Numbered from the stretch's first letter, positions 1 through 7,054 are shown. The stretch: DNA of 15,114 bases from Gemmatimonadota bacterium (GCA_024640185.1 JAHEFN010000016.1:1-15114); one strand, 5' to 3'. Translations and numbers: made by a program. Notes: generated by a model not told the origin, from the letters alone.

Positions 1-708
1 ATCGTCGACCGGAAGCGCGGCAACGTCAGGCTTCGCGACATCAGCGAGAGCGTGGCGGCGATTGCCGTGCGCGGACCGATGGCCGTCCAGAAGCTGGCGA
101 CCCTCCTCGAGCCGGTCCCACAGCGGGCGGGCGATCTCTGTCGCTCGCGCTTGGCCGGGATCGGGGTCTTTGCCGCCCGGGCCACCGACGACGGTCCCGA
201 CGGGGTCGATCTCTATTGCCGGTCGAGTGACGTCGAGTCGTTGCGCACGGCGCTCGGGAAGCTCGTCATCCCCTTCGTCGATGAGGCGACCTGGGCGCTG
301 GTACGGCTCGAATGGGGCGTGGCACGGATCGGCGTCGAGATCGATCCTGACGACACCCCGATCGAGGCGTCGCTCGATCACCTGGTGGCACAGGGGAAGG
401 GCGCGCCGTTCCCGGGCGAAGTGGCCCTGGACACCCGCCGCCGATCAGGCCCCCTCAAGCGACTGGTCGGCTTTGCGGTGACCGGCGACGAGGTGCCGCC
501 GGTCGGGGCCGAGGTGTTCGTCAACGATCGTGCGGTCGACCGCGTGCGATCGGTGGCGGCGTCGCCCCGCGCCGGGGTGATCGGCATGACGGCTGTGCCG
601 CAGGGCGCGGACACAGCCGACACGCCACTGGTGATTGTGGCCGGTGCGTCGCGCTGGGAGGCCCGGGTGATCCGGCCACCGTTCGTTCCGCGAGATCCCG
701 TACGGTGA
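1..708 (+). CDS. YgfZ/GcvT-like folate-binding-fold protein, 5' end outside window
   Basis: The frame is open from the first base, so the gene begins upstream; 235 residues are visible. It looks like the C-terminal two thirds of a YgfZ/GcvT (aminomethyltransferase-fold) protein. The segment VRLEWGVARIGVEID (visible residues 101-115) followed by a Pro-x-Glu-Ala matches the family's R-x-E-x-G-x-x-x-x-G-x-E-I signature, and residues 151-200 fit the C-terminal barrel. YgfZ proteins bind tetrahydrofolate and help make or repair some Fe-S enzymes. The usual K-G-C-Y-x-G-Q-E motif is replaced by KGAPFPGE (bases 397-420), so the conserved cysteine is missing. The stop overlaps the next start (GTGA), indicating an operon with the molybdopterin gene. 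A GTG at 52 is in frame, but the good coding sequence before it argues against it as the start. Family membership is fairly sure; function is not. Confidence 0.72.
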   Translation: MVDRKRGNVRLRDISESVAAIAVRGPMAVQKLATLLEPVPQRAGDLCRSRLAGIGVFAARATDDGPDGVDLYCRSSDVESLRTALGKLVIPFVDEATWALVRLEWGVARIGVEIDPDDTPIEASLDHLVAQGKGAPFPGEVALDTRRRSGPLKRLVGFAVTGDEVPPVGAEVFVNDRAVDRVRSVAASPRAGVIGMTAVPQGADTADTPLVIVAGASRWEARVIRPPFVPRDPVR

Positions 709-1187
709 CCATCCGGGTCGCGGTCCTGACGGTCTCCGACGGTTGTGCCGCCGGGGAGCGCGAGGACCGGTCCGGCCCAGTCGTGCTGGGCTGGGCGATG
801 GAGGCCGGACATCAGGTGACCGACCGCAAGGTCGTTCCCGATGAGGCGTCGCTGATCGCCGAGGTGCTGGCCACCTGGGCGGACGACGACCTCGCCGATG
901 TCATCGTGACCACCGGTGGCACCGGACTCGGCCCGCGCGACGTGACGCCCGAGGCGACCGCGTCGGTGATTGAGCGGATGGCCCCCGGGATTGCCGAGGC
1001 GATCCGGGCCGAGGCGCGGCCGACGGTTCCCACGGCCGCACTTGGCCGGGGCGTGGCCGGCAGCCGGGGTCGCGCCCTCATCGTCAACTTGCCGGGATCA
1101 CCGGGGGGCGTGGCCGATGGTCTGGCCGTGCTTGCCCCACTTGTCCCTCACGCCGTCGCGTTGCTCGGCGGCGACACGGAGCACTGA
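705..1187 (+). CDS. MogA/MoaB-type molybdopterin adenylyltransferase
   Basis: A 160-residue protein, normal length for single-domain MogA/MoaB. This family adenylates molybdopterin in the cytoplasm to activate it for molybdate insertion during molybdenum cofactor synthesis. Visible family marks are the N-terminal beta strand with T-V-S-D (residues 9-12), the glycine loop TTGGTGLGPRDVTPEA (69-84) that binds the pterin, and LPGSPGG (129-135). The GTG start overlaps the preceding stop by 3 nt, and the next gene's ATG follows the TGA after 1 nt, so translation is probably coupled. I cannot separate MogA (adenylyltransferase) from MoaB by sequence alone. No other molybdenum cofactor gene is in the window. 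The family call is secure. Confidence 0.93.
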   Translation: MTIRVAVLTVSDGCAAGEREDRSGPVVLGWAMEAGHQVTDRKVVPDEASLIAEVLATWADDDLADVIVTTGGTGLGPRDVTPEATASVIERMAPGIAEAIRAEARPTVPTAALGRGVAGSRGRALIVNLPGSPGGVADGLAVLAPLVPHAVALLGGDTEH

Positions 1188-1188
1188 G

Positions 1189-2730
1189 ATGTCTGCGCAA
1201 GTGATCATCACGCTCGCCGATCTCGAGACGGCGGTACCGCTCGACAAGGCGCTCGAGGCCAGCGGCATCCATACCGCGGTCGTCAACTCCGCCGATGAGG
1301 GCCGCGCGGCGCTCGTCCGCGAGCAGCCGATGGTGCTGGTGCTCACCGGTGGCGTGCACGAACCGATCATCCAGGCGTTGGCCGAACGGGCACGCGAGCT
1401 CGAGGTGACCGTCCTCGCCCTGCTCGAGCCCACCGACACCGAGCGGACCGGTCGCGTCGCCCGACTCGGCGCCACCGAGGTCCTCACCAAACCGATCCCG
1501 ACCGATGACCTCGTGGCCACCGTGTCGCGGCTGCTCGAGCGCCGTGACCTGCAGCGGCGGACCGGCATCGCCGGCGACTCCGGGCCGATCCAGGAAGTGC
1601 TCGTCAAGATCGAGCAGATGGCCCCGGTCTCCAGCACCGTCCTCGTCGAGGGGGAGTCGGGGACCGGCAAGGAGCTCGTCGCCAAGGCGATCCACGACCT
1701 CTCCCCGCGACGCGGCAAGCCGTTCATCGCCGTCAATTGTGCGGCGCTCCCCGAGACCCTCCTGGAGAGCGAGCTCTTTGGTCACGAGAAGGGCGCCTTC
1801 ACCGGCGCCGCCGAGCGGCGCTTGGGGCGCTTCGAACTGGCCGATCAGGGCACGATCTTCCTCGACGAGATCGGCGAGATTCCGGCCTCGGTCCAGGTGA
1901 AGTTGCTGCGGGTGCTCGAGACCAGGTCGTTCTTCCGCGTCGGTGGCGTCGCACCGATCAAGGTCAACGTCCGGGTGGTGACGGCCACCAACCGGTCACT
2001 GAAGGACCGGGTCGCCTTCGGGGAGTTCCGCGAGGACCTCTTCTTCCGACTCAACGTCCTGTCGATCTACCTGCCGCCGCTCAGGGAGCGGAAGTCCGAC
2101 ATCCCGCAACTGGTGCGGCGCTTTGTGCGCGAGTTTGCCGCGACCCACGACCGGCCGTTCCCGGGGATCACCATCGAGGCGATGGAGCGGCTGGTGGCGG
2201 CGCCGTGGCCCGGCAATATCCGGCAGCTCCGCAACCTCGTCGAGTCGATGGTGGTGCTGGCCCCGAGCACCCCGATCAAGGCCGAGGACATTCCGGCCGA
2301 CATCACCGAAGGCTACGGCTCGCTGTTGCCGGCCAGGATCGGGCACGTCGCCGACCGCGGTGGATCGATCGGCGGCCCCGAGTTCGAGTTCATCCTGCGG
2401 TCGCTGATGGAGCTCCGGGTGCAGGTCGAGGAGCTCCGCCGTCGGCTCGAGGACACCGACGAGGTCTCGCCGTCGATGGAGGTGATCGAGGTCGGGGAGG
2501 GCGCCACGCTGGCCATTCCGGTGGCGGCGGTGGGTGCGATCGATCCCGATGAGGAGGAGGAACTGCCGGTGGTGGTCTGGCGGGACGGCATGACGATGGC
2601 CGAGGTCGAGAAGGCCACCATTGTGGCCGTCCTCGAGCGGAACCGGGGCAACCGCCGTCGGGCGGCCCAACTGCTGGGGATCGGTGAGCGCACGCTGTAC
2701 CGGAAATTGAAGGAGTTCGACATCGCCTAA
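1189..2730 (+). CDS. Sigma-54-dependent transcription activator with degenerate receiver domain
   Basis: A 513-residue NtrC-family activator that would remodel sigma-54 RNA polymerase at distant enhancers. Residues 1-110 have a receiver-like pattern, but the phospho-acceptor position reads MVLVLTGGV (48-56) with no Asp, and the acidic N-terminal pair is also absent; only the Lys of LTKP (99-102) remains. The AAA+ domain (about 130-365) is complete: Walker A GESGTGKE (155-162), sigma-54 contact loop GAFTGA (202-207), Walker B GTIFLDEI (221-228), and the arginine-finger region FREDLFFR (280-287). A linker with a probable coiled coil (about 390-415) and an acidic stretch leads to a Fis-type helix-turn-helix at about 485-510 (NRGNRRRAAQLLGIGERTLY). 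The ATG at 1189 was chosen because it has GGAG at 1178-1181 and sits 1 nt after the mog stop. A longer frame reaching back to 970 lies inside mog. Lacking the Asp, its activity is probably set by expression, partner binding or a ligand rather than phosphorylation. Confidence 0.92.
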   Translation: MSAQVIITLADLETAVPLDKALEASGIHTAVVNSADEGRAALVREQPMVLVLTGGVHEPIIQALAERARELEVTVLALLEPTDTERTGRVARLGATEVLTKPIPTDDLVATVSRLLERRDLQRRTGIAGDSGPIQEVLVKIEQMAPVSSTVLVEGESGTGKELVAKAIHDLSPRRGKPFIAVNCAALPETLLESELFGHEKGAFTGAAERRLGRFELADQGTIFLDEIGEIPASVQVKLLRVLETRSFFRVGGVAPIKVNVRVVTATNRSLKDRVAFGEFREDLFFRLNVLSIYLPPLRERKSDIPQLVRRFVREFAATHDRPFPGITIEAMERLVAAPWPGNIRQLRNLVESMVVLAPSTPIKAEDIPADITEGYGSLLPARIGHVADRGGSIGGPEFEFILRSLMELRVQVEELRRRLEDTDEVSPSMEVIEVGEGATLAIPVAAVGAIDPDEEEELPVVVWRDGMTMAEVEKATIVAVLERNRGNRRRAAQLLGIGERTLYRKLKEFDIA

Positions 2731-2842
2731 GTTGTAGTCTGACTTGCCTTTGGGCCCGGTCACCTCTTGACTCCTCTCAACTGATTCCCCAACTTGTCAA
2801 CCGGTACGCAGTGGCGCGTGCCCGCCTCCCAAGGGCCCCCGT

Positions 2843-4528
2843 TTGCAGCTCTCGGTCGATCCGTCGCGGTGCGTTGCCTGTCTCGCGTGTGTGCGAGTCT
2901 GCCCGACAGACGCGATCGCACTCCCGCCGGAAGCGCGCGCCGTCGAGATCGTCGCCGAGAATTGCATCCGCTGCGGGGAATGCATCCCGGCCTGTCCGCA
3001 TGTCGCGATCGCCGGACGCGGGTCGGTCGAGCGGGCGTTGGCGATTGCGGAAGCCGGCACTGGGGCCCTGATCCTGGCACCAGAATCTGCCGCGTGGTTC
3101 CATCCTGCAACACCAGAACAGCTTGTCAACGCCTGCTATGAGGTGGGGTTCCGGCACGTCTCCCGGGGGGTCCTCGGCGACGAATTGGTGGCCCAGGAGT
3201 ACCAGAAGCTCTGGGAGGACCCCGATTGGGGGACCCTGATCCGCAGCACGGATCCGGTGGTGGTGGCAGCAATCTCGGCCCATCACCCCGAACTGGTCCC
3301 CTATCTGGCCCCGATCACCTTCCCGGCGGTAGCCGAGGCGCGATTCCTGCGTCATTTGCTGGGGTCGGGGCTCCCGGTGGTCTATGCCGGGAACGAGGCC
3401 CCAGAGGAGGTGCCGGAGCTGGAGGCGGCCCTGACGTTCGGCGACCTGGAGCAGCTCTTTGCGCTGCGTGAGGTGCGGCCGGAGCAGATGCCGTTGACCT
3501 TCTCCCGGCTCCCGGCGGAGACCCGGCGGCACATCTCCGTGGCCGGTGGACTGCCGCTGGAGATGATCGTCAGTGGGTCGTCCAACGGGCGGCGGTTGAT
3601 GACGGTACGGGGTCTCACCTCGCTGGATGCACTGGCGAAGGCGGTCAGTGAGGATCGCATGGACCTGGGCTTCGTCGACTTGCTGTCGCACTTCGGCGCG
3701 CTGGGTCATCCGATTCTCGGGCCGAAGGAGCAGCTCTATCGCCGCCGGCGGTTGCTGGCCCAGTACGAGCCGAGCCGGAGCCGCACGGCGGTGGTGCCCG
3801 AGCCGGCACCGGTGGAGATGGGTGGGGTGTTCCCGCTCGGCAGTCGTCGCGAGGTGCCGGAGCCGCAGGCGGTTCGGGCGATCCTCGAGTCGATCGGGAC
3901 GGGGCCAAATGGGAAGCCGTGGGACTGCGCGGCGTGTGGGTACCTGACCTGCCAGCGCTTTGCCAATGCGGCGGCACTGGGTCGGGCGTCGCTCAAGCAG
4001 TGCGTGCCCTGGCTCTCCCGACGGGCGGAGGATGCCTCGCGCGACGCGAGTACCGACGCGCTGACGGGGCTGTCGAGTTACCGGTCGCTGCAGCAGCGGC
4101 TCGCACACGAGACCGAACGCAGCAAGCGGAGTGGGGAGCGGTTCGCGGTGCTGTTCTGTGACCTCGATCGGCTCAAGGAACTGAACGACCGTCACGGGCA
4201 TGAGCGCGGCAATACCGTGCTGCGCGCCGTGGCAGATGAGATTCGTCGGACGATTCGCGCCACCGACTTGGCGGCACGATATGGCGGCGACGAGTTTGTG
4301 GTGCTGCTCACCAGTACCGACCGCGAAGGCGCCATGCGGGTGGGCGACGCCGTGCGGGAACGGATCGAGCAGGCCGGTGACAAGATGGGCTTCGCCACGG
4401 GGGAGATCTCGATCTCCATTGGCGTGGCAGAGTACGATCCCGCAGCGCCCCCGGATGGGCCGTTGCTGGAGGTGGCAGACAAAGCGCTCTACCTGGCGAA
4501 GGCCGCCGGCCGGAACACGATCGCCTGA
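2843..4528 (+). CDS. Fe-S / degenerate [FeFe]-hydrogenase-like sensor fused to GGDEF diguanylate cyclase
   Basis: A 561-residue soluble protein. Two 4Fe-4S ferredoxin motifs (CxxCxxCxxxCP, Cys 10/13/16/20 and 41/44/47/51) come first. Residues about 75-295 resemble the [FeFe]-hydrogenase large-subunit C-terminal domain (HPELVPYLAPITFP at 148-161 fits it well), but the H-cluster cysteine sites are replaced: STDPVV at 135-140, YAGNEAPEE at 181-189, and HFGALGHP at 283-290. A third cluster motif, CAACGYLTC plus Cys 387 (362/365/370/387), matches the PF04060 Fe-S domain. The C-terminal GGDEF domain (about 400-561) has an intact GGDEF (481-485) and an RxxD inhibitory site (RATD, 472-475) at the correct distance, so it should make c-di-GMP from GTP with product feedback. 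The start is TTG, with AAGGG at 2831-2835 7 nt upstream; no ATG or GTG lies in frame back to the stop at 2768. The likely role, inferred, is coupling redox state or a gas to c-di-GMP. Confidence 0.88.
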   Translation: MQLSVDPSRCVACLACVRVCPTDAIALPPEARAVEIVAENCIRCGECIPACPHVAIAGRGSVERALAIAEAGTGALILAPESAAWFHPATPEQLVNACYEVGFRHVSRGVLGDELVAQEYQKLWEDPDWGTLIRSTDPVVVAAISAHHPELVPYLAPITFPAVAEARFLRHLLGSGLPVVYAGNEAPEEVPELEAALTFGDLEQLFALREVRPEQMPLTFSRLPAETRRHISVAGGLPLEMIVSGSSNGRRLMTVRGLTSLDALAKAVSEDRMDLGFVDLLSHFGALGHPILGPKEQLYRRRRLLAQYEPSRSRTAVVPEPAPVEMGGVFPLGSRREVPEPQAVRAILESIGTGPNGKPWDCAACGYLTCQRFANAAALGRASLKQCVPWLSRRAEDASRDASTDALTGLSSYRSLQQRLAHETERSKRSGERFAVLFCDLDRLKELNDRHGHERGNTVLRAVADEIRRTIRATDLAARYGGDEFVVLLTSTDREGAMRVGDAVRERIEQAGDKMGFATGEISISIGVAEYDPAAPPDGPLLEVADKALYLAKAAGRNTIA

Positions 4529-4558
4529 CGCATACCGCCATTGACCCAAGGATGGGCC

Positions 4559-5299
4559 GTGACCGCTTCACCTCAGCATGTTCCCGACAACACCGTGCCG
4601 CACGCCGGTGGGCCGATGGACTCCACCACTGATCCGTGGGGTGCCCGTCGGGCCGAGAACCTGCTCACCTCGCTCGAGGGCGTGCTGTCCGCCCGCTTGG
4701 TGACGACGCCCCTGGGGGAGGTCAGCGAGATCCACATCCTCGCGACCAACGCCCAGACGCCGAAGCAGGTGGTCCGCAACGTCGAGTCGGCGCTGCTGGC
4801 GCATCTCGGCCTCAAGGTCGACCACCGGAAGATCTCGGTGGCCCACACCGCCGAGGTGGCCCCACTCAAGGCGCTGGAACAGACGGCGATCCGGACTCAG
4901 GCCAACCAGCGGGCGGTGATCTTCGAGGACGTGGTGGTGGCGACAGGCTCCCGGTCGCGGACCGTGGCCGTGACGGTGACCCTCACCTGTGACGGCAACC
5001 AGGAGAACGCCACCGAGGAGGGCCCCGACACCCCGCGGAACCGGGTCGAGACCACGGCACGCGCCACGGCGCGGGTGGTCGAACGGCTCCTCGACCGCCA
5101 TGGACTGGCGCTCGAAGGCACTCAGATGGTGCAGGCCTTCGACCGAAACTGGGTCATGGTGGGGGTCCAGGCGATCGGTGGGCGGCAGAGTACCCTGCTG
5201 GTCGGCAGCGCCGAGGTCAGGGAGAGTGCCGAGCATGCCGCGGTCTTCGCGGTGCTCGATGCAACGAATAGATGGGTTGCTGCACGGCGGGTGGCATAA
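4559..5299 (+). CDS. Conserved-looking protein of unknown function
   Basis: A 246-residue, mostly soluble protein that I do not recognise by name. The best-structured part is residues about 28-85, where ENLLTSLEGVLSARLV, then EVSEIHILAT, then PKQVVRNVESALLAHLG form an alternating strand/helix pattern ending in DHRKISVA. This looks like a small alpha/beta domain followed by a second repeat-like half (about 110-246) with several beta strands and a helix (ETTARATARVVERLL). There is no signal peptide or membrane segment. The GTG at 4559 was chosen because AAGGA at 4548-4552 lies 6 nt before it; TTG 4541 and ATG 4616 are alternatives. It begins 30 nt after the cyclase stop, so the two are probably cotranscribed and may be functionally linked. 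Its stop codon lies inside the candidate sigma-54 promoter of the next unit. Confidence 0.82.
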   Translation: MTASPQHVPDNTVPHAGGPMDSTTDPWGARRAENLLTSLEGVLSARLVTTPLGEVSEIHILATNAQTPKQVVRNVESALLAHLGLKVDHRKISVAHTAEVAPLKALEQTAIRTQANQRAVIFEDVVVATGSRSRTVAVTVTLTCDGNQENATEEGPDTPRNRVETTARATARVVERLLDRHGLALEGTQMVQAFDRNWVMVGVQAIGGRQSTLLVGSAEVRESAEHAAVFAVLDATNRWVAARRVA

Positions 5300-5307
5300 C
5301 CCCTGCT
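5292..5307 (+). promoter_or_regulatory. Candidate sigma-54 (-24/-12) promoter
   Basis: TGGCATAACCCCTGCT matches the sigma-54 consensus TGGCAYR-N4-TTGCW, with GG and GC exactly 10 nt apart. The only mismatch in the -12 element is C for the first T. Transcription would start near 5317, giving a leader of about 170 nt before the small peptide gene at 5489. The site overlaps the TAA of the preceding gene and stands at the border of a lower-G+C segment. A sigma-54 activator gene lies about 2.6 kb upstream. In G+C-rich DNA some chance matches are expected, so position is as important as sequence here. Confidence 0.45.
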
Positions 5308-5313
5308 GTGTGT

Positions 5314-5335
5314 ATCGGCGGCAAGAGCCGTCGAT
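5314..5335 (+). other. Stable hairpin at the 5' end of the leader
   Basis: A 9-bp stem (5314-5322 with 5327-5335, one G-U pair) closes an AAGA tetraloop. No T-run follows, so it is a poor intrinsic terminator for the gene ending at 5299. If transcription starts near 5317 it would form a 5'-terminal hairpin of the leader, as often seen in stable mRNAs or riboregulators. Confidence 0.4.
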
Positions 5336-5421
5336 TCATCCGAGGTTGTGAAAGGAGTATGGGGGGAGACACTCGGTCTGGCTAACGAGCGAAGTTGAGC
5401 GGTCCAAAAAGCGAAGCGTCC

Positions 5422-5482
5422 GGTGAGTCATAGCGGGACTTACCACCTCTCGAAGGACTTTAGTTGTACGTGAGGGGAGGTG
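5422..5482 (+). promoter_or_regulatory. Leader structure that could mask the peptide gene's ribosome site
   Basis: Two adjoining stems can be drawn. The first pairs GGTGAGT (5422-5428) with ACTTACC (5438-5444; one wobble) around a 9-nt loop. The second pairs ACCTCTC (5445-5451) with GGGAGGT (5475-5481; one wobble), which would bury the Shine-Dalgarno of the small ORF at 5489. An upstream CGAGG at about 5340-5345 could compete for the same anti-SD strand. This resembles a translational switch or riboswitch expression platform, but I recognise no known class and no folding calculation was done. Confidence 0.35.
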
Positions 5483-5488
5483 ACGCAT

Positions 5489-5563
5489 ATGCTGGAATGG
5501 TTGGCCGCTGCTGTTGATTTCATCGCAAGCATTTTCCGCGCTGAGACTGCTAGCTGGGACTAA
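5489..5563 (+). CDS. 24-residue amphipathic small peptide
   Basis: A 24-codon ORF (ATG to TAA) preceded by GGAGGTGA (5476-5483), a near-perfect complement of the 16S 3' end, with a 5-nt spacer. This is the strongest ribosome site in the window and the main evidence that the gene is real. The peptide begins MLEWLAAAVDF and ends in WD. Leu2, Leu5, Val9, Ile12 and Phe16 fall on one helix face, while Glu3, Asp10, Ser14 and Arg17 fall on another, so it should form an amphipathic, net-acidic helix. It has no cysteine and no signal-peptide pattern. It lies 36 nt before the HD-GYP gene, almost certainly in the same transcript. It could be a signal sensed by that protein, a small regulatory subunit of it, or a leader peptide controlling it. 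The type of activity is not known. Confidence 0.6.
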   Translation: MLEWLAAAVDFIASIFRAETASWD

Positions 5564-5599
5564 ACGCCAGTGATTGAGTGTCTCCCCCCAAGGTCTACC

Positions 5600-7018
5600 A
5601 TGCGTCCAGCACTCCGTAACTACGTAATCGGAATGGTCATCGCCTCGGCCGCTGTGCTGTGGGCGAATACCCGGGTTGACTACCCGGCTGTTGATGCGTG
5701 GGCGCTTTTCAGCTTGGGCTTCCTTGGAATCCTCCTCGAAATCACGAGGACGCACCACAAGGAGTCTGGGTTCAGCGGTTCTCTTGCATTCGTGTTCCAT
5801 CTTGCCGTTGGGATCATCCTGGGTGGATTCTGGGGCGCGATTGCCGCAGGTTCTGCGAGGCTGGTCTCGCAGCTGTACTTCCGTACGCCTCTCATCAAGG
5901 CCGCATTCAACGTCGCTGAGAGAGTGGTCACGGTCGGTGTGACCTTCTTGGTGTACTCCGCCATGGGCGGCAAGACTCCGCCAGACTTCATCTCCCCGAC
6001 CCTTTCCGCTACAGTGCCGTTCAATGAGGCTCTGAGCGGTGTCGGTGTGTTCTTTACCGCCGCACTGGCGTACTTCCTCATCAATTCAGTGACTGTCAAC
6101 ACCGTTATCGCGATCGCCAGTGGTAGGCCAGTCATGTCTACATGGCGCTCGAATACGGTTTGGGTTCTTGGATACGACCTCGCGGCCAGCTCGTTGGCAT
6201 TGGTTGTCACTTGGCTGTTCTTGCTCTCTGATGCATCGGCTGGAGTCGGGAGATTTGCCTTCCTACTGGTAGGTCTCTTGCTTGTTGGGGTCCGCCACAT
6301 CTACGGCAAGTTGAACTCACTCGAGGCTGTTCACGCGGAGCTCGATCGAGCGTATGAAGAGCTCGAACTCAATGTCCGTGAGCAGCTGGCCATGATGGTT
6401 AAGGCCATCGAAGCTCGAGATCCATACACGTCAGGCCATTCACGACGCGTGTCAGGACTTTCAAGGGCGATTGCCATCGATGCTGGCCTTCCCGAAGATG
6501 AAGTCCTGCTGATCGAGAACGCTGCTCTCCTCCACGACGTCGGCAAGATCCACGAGGAGTTTGCCCCGCTGTTGCAGAAGGAGGGCAAGCTCACTGAGGA
6601 AGAGTGGGCAATCATGAAGACCCACTCGATCAAGAGCGCAGAGCTAGTCTCGCTCTTCTCAAGGTTCCAAGGCTACGTCGTGGCATGTGTCCGGCACCAT
6701 CATGAACGGTGGGACGGTCGGGGCTATCCAGATGGTGTGGTAGCAGAACAGATCCCGTTGGGCGCTCGGATCATTGCTATCGCTGATACTGTCGATGCGA
6801 TGACCACAAACCGACCGTACCGTCAGGCCCTTGGGATCGACGTGGTACTCTCCGAGCTCAATAAGGGCCGTGGCACTCAGTTCGACCCCGATCTCGTCGA
6901 GAGAGCCGTTAACTCGGTGTCCTTCCGACGCCTCATCGCGGATCCGAGCCAGATCCCCGATCATATTCCAGCTCCGAGGAAGCGAACCAGAAATAGGACT
7001 GCTTCAGACAGCATGTAA
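5600..7018 (+). CDS. Membrane-anchored HD-GYP c-di-GMP phosphodiesterase
   Basis: A 472-residue protein. Residues about 8-232 are a multi-pass membrane sensor with roughly six to seven hydrophobic segments (for example 8-22, 33-48, 60-85, 105-122, 145-175, 188-209, 217-231), similar in style to MASE-type domains. A short coiled linker (about 236-265) leads to a full HD-GYP domain: His280 in TSGHS, the HD pair His312-Asp313 in LLHDVGKI, His342 in KTHS, HHHE (366-369), GYP (375-377) within WDGRGYPDG, and Asp396. Proteins of this class hydrolyse c-di-GMP to pGpG or GMP, lowering the signal that cyclases raise. ATG 5600 was chosen, with AAGG at 5590-5593; an in-frame GTG at 5570 lacks a good ribosome site. 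Base composition is clearly poorer in G+C than its neighbours. The membrane part is the likely receptor for an unknown cue, perhaps the adjacent peptide. Confidence 0.92.
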   Translation: MRPALRNYVIGMVIASAAVLWANTRVDYPAVDAWALFSLGFLGILLEITRTHHKESGFSGSLAFVFHLAVGIILGGFWGAIAAGSARLVSQLYFRTPLIKAAFNVAERVVTVGVTFLVYSAMGGKTPPDFISPTLSATVPFNEALSGVGVFFTAALAYFLINSVTVNTVIAIASGRPVMSTWRSNTVWVLGYDLAASSLALVVTWLFLLSDASAGVGRFAFLLVGLLLVGVRHIYGKLNSLEAVHAELDRAYEELELNVREQLAMMVKAIEARDPYTSGHSRRVSGLSRAIAIDAGLPEDEVLLIENAALLHDVGKIHEEFAPLLQKEGKLTEEEWAIMKTHSIKSAELVSLFSRFQGYVVACVRHHHERWDGRGYPDGVVAEQIPLGARIIAIADTVDAMTTNRPYRQALGIDVVLSELNKGRGTQFDPDLVERAVNSVSFRRLIADPSQIPDHIPAPRKRTRNRTASDSM

Positions 7019-7054
7019 CACTGCTGCTGGTTAGCACACGAAGTCTGTTGTTTG

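Noticed and set aside
970..1188. Upstream extension of the sigma-54 activator frame
   Set aside because: It lies wholly inside the molybdopterin gene in another frame, and ATG 1189 has its own GGAG site.
2777..4549. Long minus-strand open frame opposite the Fe-S/GGDEF gene
   Set aside because: It is a G+C-driven shadow; the + strand frame has clear domains and the minus product is His/Arg/Gln-rich without a fold.
5411..5444. GCGAAGCGTCCGG and AGCGGGACTTACC, reminiscent of pieces of the c-di-GMP-I (GEMM) riboswitch
   Set aside because: The other GEMM hallmarks (AGGGCAAACC core, GNRA-loop stem and receptor) were not found, so the similarity is treated as chance unless an Rfam scan shows otherwise.
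5336..5800. Minus-strand ORF of 154 codons across the leader and start of HD-GYP
   Set aside because: It overlaps a secure gene and has no ribosome site or recognisable domain; the region is better explained by the leader and the small peptide.
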